Positions 36,140-47,540 of a stretch of 64,000 nt of DNA are shown here, piece by piece (the stretch's first letter is position 1; every line of letters starts with the position of its first letter). A program made the translations under genes and the position numbers. The stretch covers positions 242,410,843 through 242,474,842 of the forward strand of contig NC_090989.1 of assembly GCF_041146395.1 (NCBI RefSeq), in the 5' to 3' direction. The notes under the pieces are model-generated. The model saw nothing but the letters and a program-made list of their open reading frames with translations. It made no database searches and was not told the DNA's origin. Source of the DNA: Eulemur rufifrons. Taxonomy: Eukaryota > Chordata > Mammalia > Primates > Lemuridae.

Positions 36140-38220
36140 CCATAGAAGTAAATACACTAACATGTTAATCCATCATATTCATAAGCAACTTTATGTGCTT
36201 AGATCTAAACATTCTGAAAAAATACTGGAATACAATCATTGGCATGAAAACTGTAACTGTAAAGTTTCATAGGACTTTTCCTTTAAGAAAAAAATTGTCC
36301 TAAAATATCTTATTTAACTTTAAATAAAACAAAGTAAATGATAATCCATATTTAAAAAGAAATCATACTCCAGCTCATATAAAATCAAAGGAGGAAAAAT
36401 AAGAAAAAATTAATTTTTAGTGCACTAGAAATTACTTCTCAAACATTTCGGAACATAAAGAAAAAATAGTGATATTAATGTCTATTCAGTCAACTTATAA
36501 GTAAGTACTGTGACATCCATTCTTATTTTCAAAGGTATAGGGAGCATTTACTATATACTATATATTTATAAAAGGATATAGAAAGAAAGGGTACATGTGC
36601 ATTTCCTATATTTGTTAGTTGCTTAGGATTCCAGGTAAGCATCTTTAATTTGTGTCAAAAGAGCTTGTAAAGCAACAAAACACATTCTACTCTATTTTAC
36701 AATTTGTATCTCCTTGATAGTCAGAGAAAAATGCCTATGGTCTCCGTCTAATTTCTAGTCATCCCAGAGCAAGGCATCAGAGATAATGTCCTCCAAGGAA
36801 GTCCTATTTCCTAAGGGCCAAAATGCTATGGTTAGTTGCAGTTTTGGTGTAATGAATACTCTCTTCCCAGTCTCATGGTATCCTAGGAGACTGTGTTTAC
36901 TGGTAGGAATTGGTTCTTCAGGAGTGACACTTCTGGGCCTATTATGTATATCACCAAACATGGCCATCCTTCCTACAACAGCACCCCAGGAGAGGATATA
37001 TCCCAGAGGAGGCCTATTTCTTCCCAGACCTATGGTGTCTAGCCATCTGATGAGCCACAGTCCAAGGGCTAAAATTTATTTCATCAAGCAAACTATGGCT
37101 TCCTCATCTTGATGATGTTCAATTGCATCTTGAAGAACTTCAGGAAAAGAGAAATGTAGTTCAAAATTCCTCCAGAACTGACAAACCGTAACATTAGCAT
37201 ATGCATTCTGGCTCTGGAAAGTCTGGCATTAAATGGACCTTATAAGGTGTGCTTTCATATATTCTGAAGCCATGGAGTGAACTGTACATGTTTATGTTTG
37301 ACACAATAGGCAATATAGAGCCATTCCTTCTAAATCCTCAGTCCTCTTGCAAAAATCTTCCACCAAACTAAGCATATACACTTTATTTTTCCTTTATCAA
37401 CAGGTTAGCTGTGGATATTCTACCATCTTTCTTCTTTCCAAGTCTTCTTTCTGTCAATTGCCTTCTAGGCTCAATTTCCTGTGAAATTCTGCTTTTCACA
37501 TTCAGTTATATCTAGAGGTAGGCCTTCTTTGTATCTAGGCCCGTTTTCATTTTCCCAAGGTTGTCTATAACTTGCTTTAAAATATTCCCCAAATCTAAGA
37601 AGTATTTGGCAAGTGACCTGGGAGTTGAACAACAGTTAAGTGAAGAAATATCAGAACACTATTTCTTTACTTTTAATTGTAGGTTGTGGAGATAGAGCTA
37701 ATATTAGAAGTCTGGGCAAAACAGCATGAAAACTTTATAGACAAACTATAGGCAGAGAGAGAAAATAGAAGTCAGGGTGTTTTGTCTTCAATGAGGCCCT
37801 TACCTAGGAAAGAATGAACCTGTGACAAGAAAAAATGTAGTTGAGACAATTTCTCCCAGGAGAACCAGGATATTTCTAGTTTATTGGAAGTTCAGGTAGC
37901 TATAATGACAGATGCTTTGACTGAGGCTATAGAGGGGTAGCAAGGAGGTTCTTTAGAGGACAAGAACATTAATGAAAAATAACTTCAGACTAGATTTGAC
38001 AAATGAAATGATCCACAGACTTAGAAATTTCCTTGAAGATAACTTAATGTTTTCACTTGCCAATGGGGAAAGCGAAGCTGAGAATAAATGACTTGCCTAA
38101 GATCTAATAGCTAGTGAGCATCAGAGGCACGCCTATGTAGCAGGTGCTCGAATAACTCATTTCGTTTAATATTGTTTCCTTTTAAAGTTGATGAGAAAAA
38201 AATAGATCCCTGGCCTAGGC
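36140..38220. other. Mostly unassigned DNA with one MIR scrap
   Basis: Reverse MIR text at about 38040-38140 ('atgacttgcctaagatctaa'). The 36755-37112 interval is open on both strands (70 and 108 codons) but shows no domain. Confidence 0.45.
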
Positions 38221-38224
38221 TAAC

Positions 38225-38470
38225 TTGTGTGGAGTTTTCATGTTTTCTTCATGTCTGCGTGGGTTTTCTCTGGGTATTGCAGTTTCCTTCCACATCCCAA
38301 AGATGTGCACATCAGGTGAACTGGCATGTCTAAATGCTCTCCGTCTGAATGAGTGTGGATATGTGTGTGTGAGTACACCCTGCAATGAACTGGTGTCCTG
38401 TACAGAACTGGTTTCTGCCTGGTGCTCTGAGCTTCCAGGGCCTATCTGGCCACCTGAGACCCTGAACTAG
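38225..38470 (+). repeat. Old vertebrate-wide repeat core, family not named
   Basis: The run 'ctgcgtgggttttctctggg', 'cacatcccaaagatgtgcac', 'aggtgaactggcatgtctaa', 'ctgcaatgaactggtgtcct' matches a repeat core seen in many vertebrate genomes (GTGTGGAGTTTGCATG... GTCCAAAGACATGC...). The 81-codon open frame over it is a by-product. Confidence 0.6.
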
Positions 38471-38474
38471 AATA

Positions 38475-39385
38475 ATTGGCTAAATAATGATCTTGTCCTT
38501 ATTAATCTTTCTTAAATGTATGTATAGCTCACATTTAAAGTTTTAATATTAGAAGTATTTGTGATTTTTATTTAAAAGTTTGGTAATGTTTTTGTGACTA
38601 GAAATATACTATAGGAACTTACCTCTTGTTTATATCAATTAGCCTATGATAAAATTGGTTTCATTATACATTGTTTTGCTTAAAGTCCAAGAACCTATTG
38701 ATGATGGTAAGTGAGGACTTACTGTATTTACAAATGTAGATTCACCCTTCCACTCTTCTATGCCGAACGGGTGGTATGGTGGGCCAACAAAAATATGGCA
38801 GTTGACTCCAAGAATCTGGGTGGACAAGAGGTTAGAGTAGAAATGAATAATATATATATATATATATATATTTAAAAAGCAGTACGCAGATGTTTTTGAA
38901 CTTGGGAAGAATTATATTTATTAGCCTCCTTTCCTTCCTTCTGATACACCTCTACATTTCCCATTTATCAAATGAGTCTTTTTTTCTTTATTTAGAACAA
39001 ATTTGGAAATGATACATTTGTGATACTTGCACGCAGACTAATTAAAAATATGTTTCTTCTTTCGCATTACCTTTTCATTTGATGAAACGATTGCTACTGC
39101 TAAATTGCAGCTGTTAACATCTTCTCAGTGACTTATAGGAATAGTCACAGTATTCAATTGTTATTATATGGAGTAAAAGGAAAAAAAAAGTATACATATT
39201 TTGAGAAAAAGAGAGTACAAAAAGGACTATTATTAGAAGAGATGAGATTCGGGCTTTCCACTGTATTTGAGAAGAAGATATACAGGTGTTAAAAATCATT
39301 GCTAAAATCATTACCACAATTAACTGATACATTCATCATCCCCAAATATTGTCTTCTGATCCTTTGTAATCTTTGCTGCCCATCT
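38475..39385. other. Unassigned DNA with a TA microsatellite
   Basis: (TA)n at 38849-38870. No gene or other repeat recognised. Confidence 0.5.
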
Positions 39386-39389
39386 TTCC

Positions 39390-40080
39390 CTGTCCCTCCA
39401 CAACTTGTTCCACGGGACCACTGATAGGCTTTCTATTGCCATTGATTTCTAGGGTTTTATTTCAGAAAAACTTGTTTTAATTATTTTAATTCAATTCCAT
39501 TATACTCAGAAAACATGACTTCGTATCACTTGAATCCTTAAGCCTTGTTTTTATGGCCCAGAGCCCCAGAATAAGGTTGAGTGGTAAATGTTCCATATAC
39601 ACTTGAAAAAGATAAGCATTCTGTAGTTGTTGGGTTGAATGATCTATAGTTCAGTGGGTCAATCTAGCTGACAGTGTGGTTCAGATCTTTCTTGTCTTTA
39701 CTCGTTTTCTGTCTATACTATCAATTATTAAGAGAAGAAGTTGACATTTGACTATAATTGTAGTTGTGTCTATTTCTCTTTACAGTTCTGTTTTTGCTTC
39801 TTGCATTTTGAAGCACTGTTATTAGCTGCATAAGTATTTAGGTTTGTTATGTCATCTAAAGGCGTTGATGTCCTATTATTATGAAGTGAATATTATCCCT
39901 GGTAATATTCTTTCCTTTGACATCTACATTGTCTTGTTGTACTATATCGCTACTCCAGTGTTAGGGTAGATAAAATTATTTTTTCATTTTATTTTATCTT
40001 GTTCATTGTGCTGTTTATTTGAACCTTTCTATTTTATTTCCAGGGCAATAATCTTTCCTCCTCAAAGCACTGTCACTATT
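39390..40080 (-). mobile_element. Old L1 (L1M) antisense fragment
   Basis: 'attctgtagttgttgggttg', 'agtgggtcaatctagctgac' and 'acagttctgtttttgcttct' follow antisense L1M ORF2/inter-ORF text. Confidence 0.65.
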
Positions 40081-40084
40081 TAGG

Positions 40085-41269
40085 CCAATAAAACAAAATT
40101 TAAATTGGGATATTAACTATGGAAATAGTTGCATTTATTATACCAATCTAACTTTAGTTTACCAACAATTTTGGATACCTATTTTACCTTTTTCTATATT
40201 AAGGTAGGAAAGTTTTTCTAAAATAAAATAAAATTCTAATTTAGCATTTGAAATAGGATTCCTAAATATTTATTTTACATTTTTATTACTAAAAACAATA
40301 AACATTTTATTTAAATACATTTACTTAAAAATATTTTCACTTCCTTGGATGGAAACCAATATTACTTGCCATAATTGTAAGAGTACTTTAAAAATCAAAT
40401 AAAAACAGAAAAATACTGCTAAATTCTAGGTAAACACTTTACTTGCTGGGCCTCTTTGTTGTTATTATTGTTGGAAAGCATAATTAACAGATCTTAGAAA
40501 AATTTTAAAAATATACTTGCACCAAGATGAACATTTATTTCTCTTTGAGTAACTAGAAGATCTTTAAAAAGAACAGAAGAGGGGATTGCTTTTCTACTAG
40601 GTAATTCATTGTACTTTAATGATCATGTAGAACTAAAAACTCATCTGTTATATGATGAATTTGAGTTCCAGTTACAAAGTCACTAGATTTTAGGCAGGAG
40701 TGACTTGAGCAAAGATAAAGAGGTGAGAAAGTTTGGGTTAGAATCCACAGAGGTTAGAAGTTCCTAAGGTGGTAGTTCTAAACCTTGGTTGTACGTAGTC
40801 ATCACTTTGAGAGTTTAAGACTCAGACCAAATGAATTAGAATATATACCTAGATTGGAGTATCTATATTTTTAAAAGTCCTCTGGGTTGTTCCAATACTT
40901 GGGAAAGGTAGAAAGCCTCTATGATAGGATGTCTGTATGGGAATTTGATGGTGGTGGTGATGGTGTAGATGGCCAGGCAGGAGAAAGTCCCGATAAAGTA
41001 GCAATGTCTGCTCTGAAAGTGAATAGGTGGAGTGGTAAAAATACCACTAGCCATCTTTGGGCTAGAATATGAATTGCTTGTCAAGGCAGTTGGATATTAT
41101 CTTGAAGAGCTGACAGAGTGCTGACTCACTTTTCCATGAAGAATAAATTCCATGAATTTTCTGTTTCAGATGCTCTTTTGGTTTAAAAGCCTTATGATCT
41201 TTTCTTACAATTAGGGGCATTAAATACATATTTCTAGAACATATTTTATGACAGCATATTTAAAGAATG
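40085..41269. other. Unassigned DNA with a MER5-like remnant
   Basis: MER5-like text at about 40768-40905 ('agttctaaaccttggttgta', 'aaagtcctctgggttgttcc'). Nothing else recognised. Confidence 0.45.
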
Positions 41270-41277
41270 ATCTAAAC

Positions 41278-41607
41278 CTGAGGTCTCCAACCCCCGGACC
41301 ACATACTGGTACTGGTCTGCAGCCTGTTAGGGACTGGGCGCAGACCTCCGCTGCCCACCACTCCCCATCTCCCTCCCTGCCCTGCCACCCGTGGAAAAAT
41401 TATCTTCCATGAAACTAGTAAGGGAGGGGATGCACAGCAGGAGGTGAGCTGCAGGCAAGTGAGTGAAGGTTCATCTGTATTTACAGCTGCTCCCCATCGC
41501 TTGCATTACCACCTGAGCTCCGCCTTCCCGCCCCCAACCCCTCCATGCCTGGAAAAATTGTCTTCCATGACACCAGTCCCTGGTACCAAAAAGGTTGGGG
41601 ATCGCTG
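41278..41607 (+). mobile_element. MER1-type DNA transposon (hAT-Charlie), complete
   Basis: 330 bp from 'ctgaggtctccaacccccgg' to 'aaaggttggggatcgctg' with matching inverted ends. A perfect 8-bp duplication (atctaaac) lies at 41270-41277 and 41608-41615, as expected of hAT elements. About 1 kb upstream of exon 1. Confidence 0.9.
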
Positions 41608-41615
41608 ATCTAAAC

Positions 41616-42135
41616 GACCGTTCCCAATACTTCACAATAGACATGTGAAGTATTCTGGAAACAGCTTTAACACAATTGCTGCCTATAAGTAGTTCCAGAG
41701 AAGATACTCACAACGACTTCTTCAAGCAGCACCATTTCAAAATATAATACACACAATCCAAATTTGTATGTATAAAGAGAATGCACGAGAGAAAAATCTG
41801 ACTGTGACTCAATGATTTATCCCTTAATAATTTATCCATTGTTTTGTTGCATTCCTAAAACCCATTTAAAATAAGGCATCTTTCCTGTGGGTAACAAATT
41901 TGTAGCCTGCCATACTGTGGTGATGAAGACTTCATGTGGGAAACCAAAGGACAGGGAGAGCTCAACATGTAAATCTTCAAACTTGCTTAGGAGAAGCATA
42001 GAACTGGGGAAAGGAGAACTTCAAATCTTGCTTCATTTAAGAGGGGCCGTAAGAGAGAGAGGCTTCGACGACTATTTCATAAAGTTATAGTTGAGGAAGT
42101 CATGAGGAAGCAAATGGGAGAAAAGGGCATCTTTG
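41616..42135. other. DMRTA1 upstream flank
   Basis: Non-repeat DNA leading into the CpG island. No gene recognised. Confidence 0.5.
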
Positions 42136-42139
42136 GGGG

Positions 42140-43325
42140 GAGAGATGCATCTTTGCAGCCCCTCAGGACGGTGTCTGGCGTCTCCCACCGCCCTCCTCCC
42201 CGAAGGCCCCCACTCTCCGCCCCCGGCCCTCCGTCGGCTTCAGCGCTTGGCCGAGACACTGGGTGGGCGGGGTGGCCTCTCCCGCCGCGCCTTCTGGGGC
42301 TCAGAAGCCGCGCAGAGCTTAGGGGCATTAACGTAGCGCTTCGGGACTCTAAGAGGCTCACCGGGCAGCTGCGGCTTTTAGCGTCTCCTGTTCGCGGTCG
42401 TCCCAACTCTGGGCGGGAAGGGTGTAAAACTTTTGTCGGTGTGTGGGTGGGGGGCGCAGCGGGACCACAGCCCGCCCTCACCGCCCCCCTACCCCTCCGC
42501 AGACCCGCAGGGTTAGCTGAGGACAGCGCACTTTCTAGTTGCTACCCCTCGCCAGAAACTTCTCGGGAATGGAGCAGTCACCGAGTGTCAGCAGGGACCG
42601 CAGCGGTAGCGGCCGACCCCACCTGGCCCCCGGGCTGTTGGCTGCAGCCCCTGCGGCCCCGTCCCCGGCGTTGCCGGTACCTTCGGGGATGTCCATTCCT
42701 CCAGCGTTCCTGCGGCCGCCCAGCCTCTTTCTGAGAGCGGCAGCCGCCGCCGCTGCCGCTGCCGCAACGTCCGGCGGCGGAGGCTGCCCGCCGGCTCCCG
42801 GGCTGGACAGGGGCGTGGGCGCGGTGGGCTGCGGCTACCCGCGGACGCCCAAGTGTGCCCGCTGTCGCAACCACGGCGTGGTGTCGGCGCTCAAGGGCCA
42901 CAAGCGCTTCTGCCGCTGGCGGGACTGCGCGTGTGCGAAGTGCACGCTGATCGCCGAGCGCCAGCGCGTCATGGCCGCCCAGGTGGCGCTGCGCAGGCAG
43001 CAGGCGCAGGAGGAGAGCGAAGCCCGGGGGCTGCAGAGGCTCCTGTGTCCTGGACCCCCTGGGCCCGGGGCTCCAGCCTCCGGAGGCTGCGGCAGAACTG
43101 AAAATCCCCAGGCCACCGGCGGCACTGCGACGGTGGCTGCGCTGGGACGGTGTGCGTTGCGTCAAGCTTGTGGTCTGGCGACCCCCGCTTTCGAGGTTTT
43201 CCCGCAAGAGTATCCTGGGGCAAAACAAGGTGAGTTGATCCTTCATTTTGCTCTTTGCACAAGAAAATGGTTGTTCTGAAGAGAAACATTTTGAAACAAG
43301 CAGCCGCACCCTCGAGGCGGGCGGG
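42140..43325 (+). promoter_or_regulatory. DMRTA1: CpG island covering the DMRTA1 promoter, 5'UTR and exon 1
   Basis: A sharp rise in GC content and CpG frequency begins near 42140 and ends near 43325, in otherwise AT-rich DNA. It spans about 430 bp upstream of the ATG and all of exon 1. No TATA box is visible near the likely transcription start; GC-box-like runs such as GGGCGGGG near 42266 are present. This is the usual TATA-less CpG promoter of a developmental gene. The exact start of transcription cannot be read from the sequence. Confidence 0.75.
42569..43229 (+). other. DMRTA1: DMRTA1 coding exon 1 with the DM domain
   Basis: Encodes residues 1-220 and the first base of codon 221. The DM domain carries all eight expected zinc ligands of the intertwined CCHC/HCCC module: C96, C99, H102, H111, C115, C120, C122 and C125. 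The following recognition helix (about 126-150) contains the family-typical run [19 protein letters not shown]. Ligand assignment follows the known Doublesex structure; the residues themselves are read from the sequence. The exon is very GC-rich, unlike exon 2, because it lies inside the CpG island. Confidence 0.95.
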
Positions 43326-46300
43326 AAAAGTTTTTTTTTTTTTTTTTTTTTAATTTATTTTTATTTTTAAAGAAGCACTTATTTAAGTTCTGGGAGACTG
43401 TTCTGTAACATGGACGCTAATGAGGGTGTCAGAGACCCATCACCTTCACTTTGGAAGGGCTCAGTGTTCCCTTAGGGGATAGGATAAGATAACGTAAAAG
43501 TAAAGCATGGGTGATCACAAATGAGCATCTCGCCTGAAGCATGGAGTTATTTGCACGCAAGTTGATTTAACTTTGTGTGTGTAGAACTTCAAACGGGCAT
43601 GAGCGAGAAACTTAGTGAAGGTGCTCTGTTTTGAGCTCTGTGCTGTTTTCAGCTCTAAAACCAGAGTTAATCTGATCTTGCCTAGAAACTCACTGACGGT
43701 TGGGGATGCAGCTCTTTACCTTTGGGGCAAACCTTTGGCGCCAGCTACAAGTTAGGGAAGAGAGTGAAGTCTACCAAAGCATATTTCCCCCTCCAACTTT
43801 CCCTATAAATCTTTTTGTAAAATTTATTTTGTAATACCATTGATGAGAATTTCAGAGTTCAATATTGGATATTTCTTTTCCAAGGAGTTTTAGTTTTTCT
43901 CTTAATTATTGACTGCAAAGCAATTGGCTATGTAAAAAACTATCTCAAATTAACTTTTCCTATCAATGTAAATCCTACTGTATTTTAGTGAATTTCATAG
44001 TCTTCCTCAGGGCCTTCTAGCAGTGAAAATGTCATTTCAATATTTTTGTATAAGTCCAAGCCAGGTTGTACTAGGTGAAATTATATGACAATGATACAGT
44101 AAATTATTAATTACTATAGAAACATTCCTTGAATTGTGAAAATTGCAGCTTAACACTACAGATGTACTTTTCAAAAAAGACTATTCTTTGTATTGAAATG
44201 AAGTACATATAATTTTGTGCTTGCCTATGCCAACTTTTTGCACACGTTCTAGTTTATTTAAGTAGATGAAATAGACTTTAAAAGTTTCTCATGAAAGATC
44301 GAGGAGTGCTGAAGAGTAAAGTTTTAAGTAAAACTGCTATAAAAGGGAAGTAAAACTTAGAATTCCTTAAACTACACCAATAATAAAATCTGACTGACAG
44401 CTCCCTGCAAAACATTGATTTTTGTGGGTTTTTTTGTTACTAAAGTGTTCTGTTTTATAGGGCTAATTATTTTATTTTATTTTATTTATCTCAGATAACG
44501 CTCTATAAAAAGCAAACCAATTTTTGAAAGGCTACTTCAGTGGCTTTCTAAATTGACTGCCTCCTTTTACACAATAGCAATGAACTGTAGTAAGATAGTC
44601 TGTTTACTCATTCATTAGACAAAGACTAACAGTGATTCAGAAGTGCATAAGATATTCCTACATAAAATGACCTTATATTCAAAATAAGACAGACTACACG
44701 TATCCAAAAACTACAATACAAGGCATAATATACAATGATAAATGCAATAGAAGAAGTAAAACAAGCTATCGAAGTAGAGAGGACAGAGAGGATATAAATG
44801 GTATATCACAGTATTTTAAAGACACCTTATTTTCTGATACCTTATGCAATTGGTATTTCACTACATGTGTTGTACTGTGGGTGCAATATAACAAGAAATT
44901 ATTCTATGTATAAATTGCTATAGAGATGAAATTTCCATACTTTACATGTCCAGGGGGCATTCTTAGTGAATCATATTTTTAAGTAAAATGTAATGGAAGA
45001 CCAGTGGCAATCTATCTCCACTTGGCACATTTCATTAGGAAAGTTTTATTGTATTGTTTAAAGTTGAAAATACTATAGAGTCTATAATTTTACAGTAGCA
45101 GCATCCTTTCTTTCAACATATACTTGATATAGTGACATTTTGACCCTCAAAGTGCTAAATTGTACATACATTAATTTTAAAATAAACTATAGATATGTCT
45201 TTAGAAGTTAGGACTGGTTCTTAAGAAAACCGGAGGGAACATGAGAGTACTGCAAATCATGGTGAAAATCACTGCTTTAGGCAGTATTTGTCCAAAAAAA
45301 GTTGGACAGAATACCCCCACTTAACAATTTACCCTTACCTCTAGATATATAAAATATATCTATACGGTAAGAGGAAATGTAAACCAAAGTAAAAGTTATT
45401 TAGTGAATATGTGCCTTGTTTTTATTTTCCTGGTGTTAGCCTGGCAAAAGAATATTAAAATATTTTTGTTTCATTAATATGCTCAATGTGTTGGGATAGT
45501 AAAACCAGATCTTCATGTAAAAATATTTTTAGAAAATGCCCTTAATATTGGAGGACGGGTATGATTTGAAGCAAATGCCTAATAGGTCCATACAGATTGT
45601 AATAGTGGCGTTTATAATTTTCTTTCAGAAACAATTTTGTTTTAAAATCTTTTCTTGATATTTCTTAGGGGCTGTAAAAGAAAGTGCATCCTTCGTGAAG
45701 GATTATGAAAAAATACCAAGTCTATATAAATATAATCTCTCACATAAAAAAAATTATGCAAACTCTAGTATGATTTGAGATCGATACAGCAGTAGTCATT
45801 ACTGGTTTAAATTTGAAATGAAATTAACAATTTTGGTCTTTTGTAACATTATTCAGGTAACTTAATTGAAACTTGATATGTGAGCATAAAAAACCAATTG
45901 TTGAAATTTGGCATTAGCAATTAAATAGAATATTCATTTCAGACTAAGATTATTCTTTTTTTAGATTATCTAAACCTAACCATTTTATTGAGTTCTTTTT
46001 AATAGTGTCATTGTGAAAAAATATCACTTAGATAACAAAAACTTGGGTGACATTTAGGAAGATCCCAAACTGCCAACATAGGGCAAACAGTGTGCCATAT
46101 TGGTGTTTCTTAATGTTAACACATTTGGGTAACAATTGACTCTCATCTTCTAATTCCTAAATGCAACTGCATTTGTATATTGTATATCTTTGTGATTCTG
46201 AAATGATATAAGATATAGCATTTTCCCACTATTCTAGTACCTGCATTTCTGAATTATCTTTTAAATTTGAGTTATTCATTAAAATGTCTTAGAGAGTATA

Positions 46301-47270
46301 AATATTACTATTATATTATGAGTGAAAGAACTATTTTATCCAGCATTATTTTCACATGAGTAGTACCATGTTCTAGGAAATTTTCCCTATATTTGATTCT
46401 TTTTTTCCCCTCTCTTCTCCAGGACAAAAAGAGAGGATATGTGAGTCATGCCAGAGTGGACAAGAAGAACTGATCTCCAAATCCCATCAACCTTCCCTGG
46501 GATCATCTCCTAGGTCCAATGGTGTCATTGGGAAACAAAGCATCAAGTCATCTATTTCAGAATATTCAAAGAAGCAGGATAGCATCCTATCTCCTTACCC
46601 TGGGGAGCAATCAGGAGGTGAAGAGAGTCCCAGGTCCTTATCATCCTCTGATCTGGAATCAGGAAATGAAAGTGAGTGTGGCAAAGACTTTACTGCTACC
46701 AGAACCAGCCTTCCCACAGTGTCCTCAAGACCAAGAGATCCTCTAGATATCCTTACTAAGATTTTTCCAAGTTACAGGCGCAGCCGGCTAGAAGGCATTC
46801 TACAGTTCTGCAAAGGGGATGTGGTCCAAGCCATTGAACAGATTTTAAATGGGAAAGAACACAAGCCAGATACCAGGAATCTGGCAAACTCAGGGGAACT
46901 GGAAAATACAGCCTTTCAGAGAGCTTCAAATTTTAGTTTAGCTGGAATTAGTTTTGGAACTCTAGGTAGTAAATCAGCTTTCTCTCCTCTTCAGACCACT
47001 TCTGCTTCTTATGGAGGTGATTCAAGTCTCTACAGCTTAAATCCTAGACTAGGTATCAGTCCATTACGGCTGGCATATTCTTCTCCAAGAAGAGGGCTAT
47101 CTGGTTTTATGTCACCCTACCTAACGCCTGGGTTGGTACCTGCCTTGCCTTTTCGGCCAGCTTTGGACTATGCCTTCTCAGGGATGATTAGGGATTCTTC
47201 CTACCTTCCTAGTAAAGATGCAGTAACTGGTGGTAGACTGTATTCCAGACTGAATCAGGACAATCTGTAA
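42569..47270 (+). CDS. DMRTA1: DMRTA1, DM-domain transcription factor, two coding exons (join 42569..43229, 46423..47270)
   Basis: The joined reading frame is 1509 nt, giving 502 residues and a TAA stop at 47268-47270. The start is the first ATG after an in-frame TAG at 42536, with G at -3 and +4. Exon 1 ends in a consensus donor (AAG|GTGAGT) and exon 2 follows a pyrimidine tract and CAG; the junction splits glycine 221 after its first base. Order in the protein: an Ala/Pro/Gly-rich N-terminus with a ten-alanine run (57-66), the DM domain (about 93-140), a Ser-rich linker, the DMA domain (about 326-362) and a Ser/Pro/Tyr-rich tail. This domain set, the two-exon structure and the length fit DMRTA1, which is about 500 residues in human; DMRTA2 was considered but the tail reads like DMRTA1. 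As known for the family, it binds DNA in the nucleus and acts in development, including neural and gonadal tissues. No frameshift or lost zinc ligand is seen. Confidence 0.95.
43230..46422 (+). other. DMRTA1: DMRTA1 intron 1
   Basis: A 3193-bp phase-1 intron from GTGAGT at 43230 to a TCTCTTCTCCAG acceptor. It starts in the CpG island and turns AT-rich after a 21-T run at 43331-43351. I recognise no young transposon in it and only weak L2-like similarity near 44700-44760. The low repeat load is compatible with conserved regulatory content, but none can be proven by reading alone. Confidence 0.9.
46423..47270 (+). other. DMRTA1: DMRTA1 coding exon 2 with the DMA domain
   Basis: Encodes the rest of codon 221 and residues 222-502. 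The first part is Ser/Glu-rich (for example [20 protein letters not shown]). Residues about 326-362, starting [20 protein letters not shown] and ending near AIEQIL, form the DMA domain, a CUE-like ubiquitin-binding fold found in the DMRTA/DMRT4-5 group. The tail includes [16 protein letters not shown] and ends QDNL. The frame is continuous from the splice acceptor through the stop, and it has ordinary AT-balanced codon use in contrast to exon 1. Confidence 0.95.
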
Positions 47271-47315
47271 TATATCTGCCCATTTTCCCTTTCTGGAGTA
47301 TTTCTGTAAGCATGC

Positions 47316-47316
<1 letters not shown>

Positions 47317-47349
<33 letters not shown>

Positions 47350-47356
47350 TACACAC
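47317..47356 (+). repeat. (CA)n microsatellite in the DMRTA1 3'UTR
   Basis: About 15 uninterrupted CA units followed by an imperfect stretch, starting about 47 bp after the stop codon. Probably length-variable between individuals. Confidence 0.9.
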
Positions 47357-47512
47357 ATCTATTAATGTACTTCAATATGTATGTAAGTGGATTACCAGGA
47401 CTTGAAAATGCTATTTTTTTAGAAGCAATATAATAGACTTTAGATCTCAAGATCCTTCTTTAGCAATTATTAAGTGAAAGAAGCATTTGAACATTGTATA
47501 ATACGTGCCTTG

Positions 47513-47518
47513 AATAAA
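47513..47518 (+). terminator. DMRTA1: Poly(A) signal AATAAA of DMRTA1
   Basis: First canonical hexamer downstream of the stop codon, followed within about 35 bp by a T-rich stretch that could serve as the downstream element. Confidence 0.65.
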
Positions 47519-47540
47519 GCTACTTCAGGAAATATTTTTA

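Larger units (their letters stand above)
47271..47540 (+). other. DMRTA1: DMRTA1 3'UTR (proximal poly(A) form)
   Basis: The stretch after the stop codon holds a CA microsatellite and ends at the first AATAAA hexamer at 47513-47518. Cleavage would be expected about 15-30 bp further on. Later AATAAA/ATTAAA hexamers exist in the AT-rich flank, so longer transcripts are possible. Confidence 0.6.

Noticed and set aside
36755..37112. Open frames on both strands, possible small gene
   Set aside because: No known domain, no splice or promoter context, and simultaneous opening on both strands suggests chance.
42077..43309. Long open frames on both strands over the CpG island (134, 210, 243 codons)
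   Set aside because: They are shadows of the GC-rich promoter and DMRTA1 exon 1; only the frame starting at 42569 has the DM domain and proper splice sites.
46519..46746. 75-codon open frame overlapping DMRTA1 exon 2
   Set aside because: Out of frame with the gene; the spliced frame through this region is the one conserved in the family.
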